A stretch of 64,000 nt of DNA. Source: Foetidibacter luteolus (GTDB lineage: Bacteria > Bacteroidota > Bacteroidia > Chitinophagales > Chitinophagaceae). The first letter of the stretch is position 1, and each line of letters begins with the position of its first letter. The position numbers were made by a program, and so were the translations under genes. Shown here in pieces: positions 42,743 to 50,422 of the stretch. The stretch covers positions 62,001 to 126,000 of the forward strand of contig NZ_VVIP01000059.1 in NCBI RefSeq assembly GCF_009650435.1, written 5' to 3'. The notes under the pieces are model-generated. The model saw only the letters and a program-made list of their open reading frames with translations. It was not told where the DNA came from and did no database searches.

Positions 42743-43138
42743 ATGACACTTTTTTCCAAAATCATCCACGGAGAAATACCATCCTATAAAATAGCGGAAA
42801 GCGACAGATTTTTTGCTTTCCTGGATATATTTCCGGCCACTCCCGGCCATACGCTGGTGGTGCCCAAGATTGAAGTAGACCGCATTTTTGAACTGCCTGA
42901 TGATTATCTTAACGGCATTCTTACCTTTTCCAAACCTATAGCGCAGGCTATTCAACAAGCATTTCCCTGCGACCGTATCAACATCCTCACACTTGGTTTT
43001 GAAGTGCCGCATGCCCATGTACACCTGCTGCCCATGAACGGCATGAGCGAAGCGGACATGATGGCCCATAAAGCCAAGGCTTTGCCCGAAGAACTAAAAG
43101 AAGCCCAGGAAAAAATATTGAGCTTTTTAGAAAAGTAA
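42743..43138 (+). CDS. HIT-family nucleotide hydrolase/transferase
   Basis: 131-residue histidine-triad protein acting on nucleotide phosphoramidates or dinucleoside polyphosphates. Signature HAHVHLLP near residues 90-97; N-terminal TLFSKIIHGEIPSYKIAE and DIFPATPGHTLVVPK are typical of the HINT/PKCI branch. Same direction as greA, possibly co-transcribed. Substrate not decided from sequence. Confidence 0.93.
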   Translation: MTLFSKIIHGEIPSYKIAESDRFFAFLDIFPATPGHTLVVPKIEVDRIFELPDDYLNGILTFSKPIAQAIQQAFPCDRINILTLGFEVPHAHVHLLPMNGMSEADMMAHKAKALPEELKEAQEKILSFLEK

Positions 43139-43160
43139 TTTTACCGGAATTTTTTTTTTT

Positions 43161-43250
43161 GATACCAGCTATATAGCCTTGTGGCGACTTAGTTGCGTCG
43201 CAATCCGTTCATCGTCCGGTTCATTAGGCGGCTTTTCAGCCCCGGATAGA
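43161..43250 (-). repeat. Dispersed repeat family B, copy B3
   Basis: Inverted: GATACCAGCTATATAGCC, then GTTGCGTCGCAATCCGTTCA, TTCATTAGGCGG and CTTTTCAGCCCCGGATAG. The rest of the 324-bp gap between HIT and ruvC holds no recognised feature. Confidence 0.85.
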
Positions 43251-43462
43251 GTTGGCGCGTGGGGCACACGCAGCGGAGAAATATCGAGCAAGGAACAAGG
43301 AATGCTGATTGAAGAATATAACAGCCCCTTGCCTGCTCTGCGGAACTTACAGTTTCGCAGCACTATTATGTCGCTTGCAGCGACTACTACAGCCAGGCAG
43401 ATCAACATTATCGAAACAGTCTACAGACCTGTAACTTGTAACCGGTAACCTGCAACTTTCAC

Positions 43463-44020
43463 TTACTTCATCCTTTCCGGATTCTTTAGCACAAAATCTT
43501 CCCAACCTTTAAAACCCTTGCCAACAGAGGCCAGCGGCGAGCTGCTTTGGTAATGATGGCAGAGCGCCACCGCCAGGGCATCGGTAGCGTCAAAATGTTC
43601 AGGCTCTTCTTTTAGCAGTAAAATACGTTGCAGCATACTCCATACCTGCTGCTTATCCGCGTTGCCATTGCCGGTAATAGATTGTTTTACTTTTTTAGGA
43701 GAGTATTCAGTAACAGGCAGTTTGTATTGCATAGCCGCTGCAATGGCCACGCCTTGCGCCCTGCCCAGCTTAAGCATGCTTTGTACATTTTTGCCAAAAA
43801 AAGGCGCTTCAATGGCAAAGCAGGTGGGCCGGTGTTCTTTAATTATCTCACAAACTTTTTGATAAATAAGTTCAAGGCGTTCATATACATCTTTCTTCCC
43901 GCTCAGCTTTAGCACATCCATTGTTACAAAGCCCAGCTTATTGCCATTGGCATTAAGCACCGCAAAACCCATAAAAAGAGTGCCGGGGTCAATGCCAAGT
44001 ATAATTTCGTTTTTTTTCAT
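43463..44020 (-). CDS. ruvC: Holliday junction resolvase RuvC
   Basis: Cuts Holliday junctions during recombination repair with RuvAB. 185 residues; catalytic residues are visible as D11 (GIDPGT), the Glu of FAIEAPFFGKN near residue 70, and the C-terminal HFDATDALAVALCHH with its two Asp residues. ruvA and ruvB are not nearby. The C-terminal extension of about 20 residues is normal for Bacteroidota. Confidence 0.95.
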   Translation of the reverse strand: MKKNEIILGIDPGTLFMGFAVLNANGNKLGFVTMDVLKLSGKKDVYERLELIYQKVCEIIKEHRPTCFAIEAPFFGKNVQSMLKLGRAQGVAIAAAMQYKLPVTEYSPKKVKQSITGNGNADKQQVWSMLQRILLLKEEPEHFDATDALAVALCHHYQSSSPLASVGKGFKGWEDFVLKNPERMK

Positions 44021-44113
44021 TCAGGGCATGAAAATAGGTTATTATCAGGTAAGGTTTTGAAGCGTGTTCATGTTATGCTAACTTTAGCTGCAAAACCTGT
44101 ATAACAACCTTTT

Positions 44114-44548
44114 ATGCCCCTATTCGTACCGGTATTATTGCTCTTATTCTGTTTTATGATAACTACGCTTTTCATTAACTTATACTTTTTAGTTTCACTG
44201 TTTGGTGCGGTAAAACCGGCAGATAAGCCGGTGGCAATTGGATTAAGTTTTACAGTCAGTTTTATTTTATCTGTGGTTTGTATGTGTTTCATAGCTTACC
44301 TGGCAATGGTACCTGTTTTACTGGTTTTTTGTGGTGGTTTTACCGGGTTGTCATTGAGTATGTTAAGAGACAAAAAAAGACGGCATCCTTACGATCCTTT
44401 GCCTGGAAAAACATTTTCTTTTAACCTCTACACTAAAATCGTTTTCAGAACACTTTCTTATATATTGGGTGGCGTGTTCGCTTCATTTTGTATGTTTTTA
44501 TTGCTTTCTTACACGCTGAAATCTTTGCTGCAATTTTTAAATTTTTAG
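44114..44548 (+). CDS. Small integral membrane protein, unknown function
   Basis: 144 residues with four predicted membrane helices (about 3-30, 43-62, 64-84 and 112-138), separated by short loops and one basic cytosolic loop (RDKKRRHPYDPLPGK). No family is recognised. It is divergent from ruvC and followed by repeat B4 before the MFS transporter gene. Confidence 0.6.
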   Translation: MPLFVPVLLLLFCFMITTLFINLYFLVSLFGAVKPADKPVAIGLSFTVSFILSVVCMCFIAYLAMVPVLLVFCGGFTGLSLSMLRDKKRRHPYDPLPGKTFSFNLYTKIVFRTLSYILGGVFASFCMFLLLSYTLKSLLQFLNF

Positions 44549-44599
44549 CCGGTACCCGCAGATTATAGAATTTGTTATTACAGGGTATGCATAGCAATA

Positions 44600-44694
44600 T
44601 CTACCCGGGCTGAAAAGATGCCATAAAAAAGCGGACGATGAAGTGCTTGCGACGCAACGAAGCCGCCACGGAGTTATGTGGCTGGTATCCAAAG
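44600..44694 (+). repeat. Dispersed repeat family B, copy B4
   Basis: TACCCGGGCTGAAAAGATGC, an altered middle part (CATAAAAAAGCGGACGATGA), then GCTTGCGACGCAACGAAGCC, GCCACGGAGTTATGTGGC and TGGTATCC. Confidence 0.8.
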
Positions 44695-44772
44695 TCAAAA
44701 AATGCGGTTAACTGTTGCGGACTCTCTTCCCAAGCCAGCCCGGAGGACAACGGTGAATAAAATTTCGTGTAT

Positions 44773-44805
44773 TTTGTACACATTCAAAACAAAACAATTA
44801 TTTTG
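44773..44805 (+). promoter_or_regulatory. Promoter of the MFS transporter gene
   Basis: TTTG at 44773-44776 and TTATTTTG (one mismatch to TAnnTTTG) at 44798-44805, with 21 bp between them, 42 bp before the start codon. Confidence 0.5.
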
Positions 44806-44847
44806 CATCCTCAACCAGCGTAACTTACCATACTTAAACGATTGCTT

Positions 44848-46242
44848 ATGGCCTCTGTTGCTTTAACCTCCTCGTCTGCCGTTAAAAAACCTGCCCTAAA
44901 GTTTGTACAGTTGCTCAATATGAGTTTTGGTTTCCTGGGCATTCAGTTTGGATGGGATTTGCAACGGGCTAATATGGGACCAATTTATGAGTACCTAAAA
45001 GCCTCACCGGATGAAATACCAATGCTTTTTCTGGCGGCTCCGCTAACAGGGTTGATTGTACAGCCAATCATCGGTTATATGAGCGACCGTACCTGGCATC
45101 CGTGGTGGGGCAGGAGAAGGCCCTACTTTTTCGTGGGTGCTGTGTTAAGCACCATTTGTTTATTCTTTATGCCCAACAGTAGTGCCCTGTGGATGGCCGC
45201 GGGTTTGTTGTGGATTCTGGATACCTCCGGCAATATTGCGATGGAGCCTTTCAGGGCATTCGTGGCAGATATGTTACCGGAACACCAGCGTACCAGTGGC
45301 TTTGCTATGCAGAGTTTTATGATAGCGCTTGGTGGCAGTATTGCGTCTGCATTGCCATTTATATTATCCAATATCTTTCATGTGAGCAGAACAGCGGAAA
45401 GCGGACAGATTCCAGACTCTGTAAAATATGCGTTTTATATTGGGGCTAGCATCTTCTTCGCGGCTGTTATGTACACCATATTAACAACCAAGGAATACCC
45501 GCCAACAGATGCCGAGACCAAAGAAAAAGAAGAAGGTAAAGGGTTGGTGGCCGGCATTAGAGAAATTAACCGCGCCATTTTCAATATGCCAAAGAAAATG
45601 AAGCAATTGGCGCTGGTACAATTCTTTACATGGCCGGGGTTATTTTTAATGTGGTTTTATTATAGTACTGCGGTGGCGAGAAATGTATTTAATGCAGAAG
45701 ACCAGACCAGCCCCGTTTACACCGAAGGTGTTGAATTTGCCGGGTTAACGCTTGCCTATTATAATGTAGTCGCGTTTTTAGTTGCATTGTTTATTCCTTT
45801 TATTGCCAGGAAGCTTGGCCGTAAATTAACCCACTCCGTTTGTCTATTATGTGGCGCTATTGGGCTTATATCTGTTGGTTTTGTTACATCAAAAAATGAG
45901 TTGTTCCTCTGCATGACGGGTGTGGGTATTGCCTGGACGAGTATTCTTTCTATGCCTTACGCTATGTTAGCGGGAGCTTTGCCCGAGCATAAGATTGGTG
46001 TTTATATGGGCATCTTCAATTTCTTTATTGTGCTGCCTGAAATTATTGCCTCTCTGTTCTTCGGGTGGATTATGCAGCATTTGCTTAATAACGACCGCAT
46101 GCTGGCCGTACAGATTGGTGGTGGCCTGATGATACTCGCCGGTATCATCTGTTACTTTTTTGTGAGCGAAAGCAAGGGCGAGCATGTAGTAAGTGACCAG
46201 GATATTGCAGGCCTTGAAATAGAAGAACAGCGTTCAGTATAA
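44848..46242 (+). CDS. MFS transporter, maltose/glucoside type
   Basis: 464 residues with 12 membrane segments. MGPIYEYLKASPDEIPMLFL and SDRTWHPWWGRRRPYFFVGA near residues 80-97 (with the MFS loop 2-3 signature) match the Bacteroidota maltose/SLC45-like branch. It imports a disaccharide or glucoside with H+. The downstream secreted GH13 amylase makes malto-oligosaccharide the likely source, though a 400-bp gap separates them. ATG 44848 is preferred over a TTG two codons upstream. Confidence 0.88.
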   Translation: MASVALTSSSAVKKPALKFVQLLNMSFGFLGIQFGWDLQRANMGPIYEYLKASPDEIPMLFLAAPLTGLIVQPIIGYMSDRTWHPWWGRRRPYFFVGAVLSTICLFFMPNSSALWMAAGLLWILDTSGNIAMEPFRAFVADMLPEHQRTSGFAMQSFMIALGGSIASALPFILSNIFHVSRTAESGQIPDSVKYAFYIGASIFFAAVMYTILTTKEYPPTDAETKEKEEGKGLVAGIREINRAIFNMPKKMKQLALVQFFTWPGLFLMWFYYSTAVARNVFNAEDQTSPVYTEGVEFAGLTLAYYNVVAFLVALFIPFIARKLGRKLTHSVCLLCGAIGLISVGFVTSKNELFLCMTGVGIAWTSILSMPYAMLAGALPEHKIGVYMGIFNFFIVLPEIIASLFFGWIMQHLLNNDRMLAVQIGGGLMILAGIICYFFVSESKGEHVVSDQDIAGLEIEEQRSV

Positions 46243-46329
46243 CAGTTTTGCAAACATAAAAATGCGCCTTAGGTAAATGGAAAATTATCTAAAAATCAAA
46301 CAGGCAATAGAGGCAAAGCTTTTACCAAT

Positions 46330-46510
46330 TTACTGCTTCGTACGTTTTCCACCAGTCCGTGCAAAAGGCGCCTTACCGGGTTCGGTTCAACCGCATGTGG
46401 AATTGCCCGATAGCGAAGCGCCATCGGAGCAAAGAAGCCGGTACAGTCCCGAAACTTCGGGATTGCAAGGACGAAGCCATGCGTCTTGAGCCATGTCTGA
46501 GGCTTTAACA
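46330..46510. repeat. GC-rich structured intergenic segment
   Basis: Clearly more GC-rich than its flanks, with the hairpin TCCCGAAACTTCGGGA and segments that recall family B (GATTGCAAGGACGAAGCC compared with ATTGCGACGCAACGAAGC). It may be a decayed or separate repeat family. No coding potential was accepted. The rest of the gap 46243-46641 is AT-rich with no feature recognised. Confidence 0.35.
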
Positions 46511-46641
46511 GGTGATAAAAAAGTATAAAAGTGTCAAGGAAAGCTCCTGCCGGTGCAAAAAATTAAGTTAACAATAGTTCACTAAGTCTTTAACATTAAA
46601 GAATTGCTCTTATTAAATCATTCCATTCTTATTGCAGCTAT

Positions 46642-48492
46642 ATGAAAAAAATAATTTACTGCCTACTACTGCTTTTTTTTGTCATTATTTCCCAGGCGCA
46701 AACAGCCATAAACGTTTACCCCACCCATTGGTGGACAGGCATGAAAAACAAAAGCCTGCAACTGATGCTGCACCAGAAAGATGTTGGCAAGCTGGATATT
46801 AGCATGGCAGCCTACCCCGGCGTACGTATGGAAGCGGTTACCAAAGTGGAGAACCCCAACTATCTTTTTATTAACCTGGTAATAGATGAAACGGCACAAC
46901 CCGGCAGCCTTGGTTTTACTGCCACAGATGCCAAGACAAAAAAGCAGCAAACGGTGTTTACGTTCCAGCTTAAAGCCCGCAGGCAGGGCAATGGTACTGC
47001 TTTTGCCCAAGGTATAACCTCGTCTGATTTTATTTACTTTCTTATGCCCGATAGGTTTAGCAATGGCGACCCTTCTAATGACAAACTGCCCGGCATGCGG
47101 GATCAGTCGCTGGACAGGGATTCTATCTTTCACCGTCACGGCGGCGATCTGCAGGGTATCATCAACCACCTGGATTACCTGCAAAGCCTGGGTGTTACCA
47201 CCCTCTGGATGACCCCCGTGCTGGAAAACGATATGCCCAACCGCACTGAACATGGCTATGCTTTTACCGACCATTATAAAATAGAGCCCCGCTTTGGCGG
47301 CGATGCGGCCTACAAAAAGCTAAGCGATGCCCTGCACCAGCGCGGCATGAAGCTGATACAGGATGCCGTGTACAACCATGTGGGCAGCTTTCATTTTACC
47401 TTTTTAGACCAGCCTATGAAAGACTGGTACCACCAATGGCCCAGCTTTACGCAAACCAGCTATAAAGACCAACCGCTTATGGACCCCTATGCTGCCAAAA
47501 GCGATATAAAAAGAACAGCAGACGGCTGGTTTACTACACAAATGCCCGACCTAAACCAAAGCAACCCTTTTGTGGCAACTTTCCTTATTCAGCATGCCAT
47601 CTGGTGTATTGAGGAGTTTGGTGTGGATGGCTGGCGCATTGATACCTACATCTACAACGACCTTGCTTTTATGAACCGCTGCAACGATGCGTTGACAGAC
47701 GAGTACCCTGACATGACCATGTTTGGCGAGGCCTGGGTACATGGCACGGTTAACCAGGCCTTCTTTGCGCAGAACACCATGAATGTGCCCTTTAAAAGCA
47801 ACCTGCAGGCGCCGGTAGATTTCCAGTGCAACCTGTACGGCATTGTGCCGGCATTAACGCAACAGTTCGGCTGGACGGAAGGCGTAAGCAAGCTCTACAC
47901 AACGCTCAGCAACGATTTTCTCTACACCAACCCTATGCGCAACGTTATCTTTCTCGATAACCACGATATGAGCCGCTTTTTCAGCCAGGTAGGGGAGGAT
48001 GTGGCCAAACAGAAAATGGGCCTGGCCTGGTTGTTTACCTGCCGCGGCATTCCGCAGTTGTATTACGGAACAGAAATTATGATGAAAGGTTTTGCCAACC
48101 CCGATGGCTGGGTACGGCTGGATTTTCCCGGTGGCTGGCCCGGCGACCAGAAAAATGTGTTCACCGGTGAGGGCCTTACTGAAAATGAAGCTTCCGTACT
48201 CAACCTCACCAAAAAGTTGGGCAATTTCCGCAAGAACTCCTCTGCCATAAAAACCGGCAGGTTTATGCAATACCTGCCTGTAGAGGGTCTCTACGTTTAC
48301 TTCCGTTACGATGATAAGCAAACCGTTATGTGCGTAATGAACACCAGCGATAAGGCGCAGGAAGTTACGTTGGGCAATTATGCAGAGCGCACTGCTGGTT
48401 TCAGCAAATCGCTGGATGTAGTTACCGGCCAGGATCATGGTGCATCCTTCAGCATACCGGCTAAACAAATGTGGGTATTGGAGTTAAAGTAG
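46642..48492 (+). CDS. Secreted alpha-amylase-family glycoside hydrolase (GH13)
   Basis: 616 residues. Signal peptide 1-20 (ending ISQAQ); an N-terminal Ig-like domain of the neopullulanase/cyclomaltodextrinase type (about 21-115); a GH13 barrel from 125. The four conserved regions are DAVYNHVG (241-248), DGWRIDTY (nucleophile D334), FGEAW (acid/base E363) and FLDNHDM (stabiliser D442). A C-terminal beta domain ends at VLELK. It hydrolyses starch, pullulan or cyclodextrin outside or in the periplasm; with the MFS gene upstream this forms a small maltodextrin-use module. Confidence 0.95.
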   Translation: MKKIIYCLLLLFFVIISQAQTAINVYPTHWWTGMKNKSLQLMLHQKDVGKLDISMAAYPGVRMEAVTKVENPNYLFINLVIDETAQPGSLGFTATDAKTKKQQTVFTFQLKARRQGNGTAFAQGITSSDFIYFLMPDRFSNGDPSNDKLPGMRDQSLDRDSIFHRHGGDLQGIINHLDYLQSLGVTTLWMTPVLENDMPNRTEHGYAFTDHYKIEPRFGGDAAYKKLSDALHQRGMKLIQDAVYNHVGSFHFTFLDQPMKDWYHQWPSFTQTSYKDQPLMDPYAAKSDIKRTADGWFTTQMPDLNQSNPFVATFLIQHAIWCIEEFGVDGWRIDTYIYNDLAFMNRCNDALTDEYPDMTMFGEAWVHGTVNQAFFAQNTMNVPFKSNLQAPVDFQCNLYGIVPALTQQFGWTEGVSKLYTTLSNDFLYTNPMRNVIFLDNHDMSRFFSQVGEDVAKQKMGLAWLFTCRGIPQLYYGTEIMMKGFANPDGWVRLDFPGGWPGDQKNVFTGEGLTENEASVLNLTKKLGNFRKNSSAIKTGRFMQYLPVEGLYVYFRYDDKQTVMCVMNTSDKAQEVTLGNYAERTAGFSKSLDVVTGQDHGASFSIPAKQMWVLELK

Positions 48493-48501
48493 CCATGTGG
48501 A

Positions 48502-48597
48502 TTTTTTGGCTACCAACGACAGTTTTTTATGGCATCCAAGTTGCGTCGCAATCCGTTCATCGTTCAGTTCATTGAGCGGCTTTTCAGACCCGGATAG
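48502..48597 (-). repeat. Dispersed repeat family B, copy B5
   Basis: Inverted: GGCTACCAACGACAGTTTTT, TATGGCATCC, GTTGCGTCGCAATCCGTTCA, CATTGAGCGGCTTTTCAGAC, CCGGATAG. It starts 10 bp after the GH13 stop, between convergent genes. Confidence 0.85.
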
Positions 48598-48651
48598 TGT
48601 GGAATAATTGTAAGACCGGTGCTGTAAAGCTTTGCTTATTTTTTAGCACGG

Positions 48652-49131
48652 TTAGTGATTTTCTACCTTAACATGTCGTCGCAGTATCCGTTTTAATCTC
48701 CATATAGAAATATTTGCATTATGTAAATTCAACTCTTCGTCAGGTATCACATTATTACCTCTGTAAATATCCATGAACACATGGTTGTGCGTGTGTCGAA
48801 ATTTTATGCAGGTGATAGATGGCCACGGTGTATTTCCTTTGTTTCTTGTCCATAAATTTTGCTCGCTGATTTTGATCAGTAATTGGATGTTAGAGGGTTC
48901 CAGCTTCCTCAATAGTGGGAATAGGATTGCAAAAAGAATAAACAATACGCCGGTTATATATCTTGTCTCTGAAATCAGCTTAATGGCAAATGCAGTAATT
49001 AAAAGAGGTCCTACATAAAACACAATTTTGGGAGTTAGTGTTCTTTTAATGACTATCTCCTTAGTGTTTTTTAAGATTGAGCTGCCAATGAAATTTTGGC
49101 CTTTCAAATTCCTGTTTAAATTTTTTTGCAT
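48652..49131 (-). CDS. Small membrane hypothetical protein, 159 aa
   Basis: Two adjacent membrane helices (about 36-75) sit in an otherwise basic protein; the C-terminal half (about 85-150) resembles a cytosolic PH-like or similar small domain but is not identified. Lys and Asn rich, AT-rich codons. It starts 4 bp after the stop of the 49136 gene, so the two are an operon. Function not recognised. Confidence 0.65.
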   Translation of the reverse strand: MQKNLNRNLKGQNFIGSSILKNTKEIVIKRTLTPKIVFYVGPLLITAFAIKLISETRYITGVLFILFAILFPLLRKLEPSNIQLLIKISEQNLWTRNKGNTPWPSITCIKFRHTHNHVFMDIYRGNNVIPDEELNLHNANISIWRLKRILRRHVKVENH

Positions 49132-49135
49132 AAAC

Positions 49136-49738
49136 TCACAAATTATAGGCCTTCGTTTTCAATCCCTTTTTCGTTCTATACATAATCACAAGTTGCTTAT
49201 TACTCAGTTTGGTGCTTTCAATGCGATACAGAACTTGGGGCCCTTCAAAGATGTCATTGGGAAAACGCAAATAATACTTTTTCCCTGACCCAACGTTGTA
49301 CAGTATCATTTTGTCTTTTCTGTTGGGAGTTTCATTTTCGCTATACAAGAGAAATTCTTTTTTCTCATCCGCGTCAATCCACGCCGCGCCATCCTTTAAA
49401 AGATTAGCCCCTGTTTTTTTGTTGATTAATTCAATTTGATGTGCGTTGCCGCTGCCAAAAGAGTGAACTAACACAAAGTAGTTGGTAAAATCTGCGCCCA
49501 CATATCCCAGGCTCTTGTAAAGCATACCTTTTGATGTAGATGATAATTCAGCTATTGTTCTGTTGCCTTTTTTAAGGTACAGATATTGCAGACTATCATC
49601 AACCTTAAGCAAAATACTGTAGCCTCCTTTTAGAACCGTGTCATATTCATACGGCCTTACGTTTTCTTTAGCAACCGGTTGTGCTTTTAAGGAAGTTCCA
49701 ATAAAAATGGTCAATATAACTATGTGGATTAATCGCAT
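49136..49738 (-). CDS. Secreted hypothetical protein, 200 aa
   Basis: Signal peptide MRLIHIVILTIFIGTSLKAQ. The mature part is strand-rich (GGYSILLKVDDSLQYLYLKKG; YFVLVHSFGSGNAHQIELIN) with no catalytic motif seen. First gene of a two-gene operon with the membrane protein at 48652, which may be its partner. Function not recognised. Confidence 0.65.
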   Translation of the reverse strand: MRLIHIVILTIFIGTSLKAQPVAKENVRPYEYDTVLKGGYSILLKVDDSLQYLYLKKGNRTIAELSSTSKGMLYKSLGYVGADFTNYFVLVHSFGSGNAHQIELINKKTGANLLKDGAAWIDADEKKEFLLYSENETPNRKDKMILYNVGSGKKYYLRFPNDIFEGPQVLYRIESTKLSNKQLVIMYRTKKGLKTKAYNL

Positions 49739-49885
49739 TTTGCAAACACTGTTTTGAGGGCTTAGATTGGAAGGGGTACAAAGTTTGATTCAGTTTGTAT
49801 AACAATGATCTACCTTTAAAATCTGTAATAAAAGTAATCATTTTAACTGCTTGCCCCGATCTTTAGCGACCCAATAATTGCTTAT

Positions 49886-50187
49886 ATGAAGAAATGCTTG
49901 CTAAACCCGCTTTGCCTTTTTATACAGGGTGCCTTGTTTGCCCGCCCAGGCAAAACTGTGCTGTTTGCTTCCGGCACAGAAGGCTATGCCAGTTTTAGGA
50001 AACCTGCCATGGTTGCATTGCCGCAGGGCAGGCTGCCTGCATTTTGTGAAGGCCGTGTAAACAATGCCGGCGATTTTGGCAACGCGGATATTTTAAGGAA
50101 AGCCAGTAACTATAACGGTAAAACCTGGGGTTCTTTGCAACTGGTGGTTGATAATGGCAGCCTACACGCCGACAACCCGGCGCCGCC
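49886..50187 (+). pseudogene. Remnant of a secreted sialidase (BNR-type), truncated
   Basis: The first about 100 residues resemble the N-terminus of Bacteroidota exo-alpha-sialidases: a signal-like start, VLFASGTEGYASFR followed by KPAMVALPQGRLPAFCEGRVN (the family has FRIPA and GxLLAFxE), and SNYNGKTWGSL in place of the Asp-box S-x-D-x-G-x-T-W. After PAPP the frame passes directly into repeat A5 and stops at 50251. Key residues are altered and about 80% of a sialidase is missing, so this is a decayed gene. Confidence 0.75.
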
Positions 50188-50278
50188 ATCCTGCGGGAAA
50201 AGCCGCGTAGCGAATCCAACCGTACAAGAGTGCGACGCAACGGCAGTTTAATAGATTTCCTGCTGCCGGGCCCATAAA
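50188..50278 (+). repeat. Dispersed repeat family A, copy A5
   Basis: ATCCTGCGGGAAAAGCC, CGTACAAGAGTGCGACGCAA, CTGCTGCCGGGCCCATAAAA. It directly abuts the sialidase remnant, which ends in it. Confidence 0.85.
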
Positions 50279-50357
50279 AAATACCATTTCAGAATGCCCG
50301 GGGTACACATAATCACAATTTAATCTCCCCAAACCCGCTCCTAATCAATTAAATCTT

Positions 50358-50365
50358 TACCTTTG
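50358..50365 (+). promoter_or_regulatory. -7 promoter element of fusA
   Basis: TACCTTTG matches TAnnTTTG exactly, 57 bp before the fusA ATG. The flanking context (CTTTACCTTTGCG) is typical for highly expressed genes in this phylum. No good -33 TTTG is visible. Confidence 0.6.
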
Positions 50366-50422
50366 CGCTCCGAAATTCGGGTAGTACCGTTTTTTCGCTA
50401 AAACAACAAACAACTCATTTTT

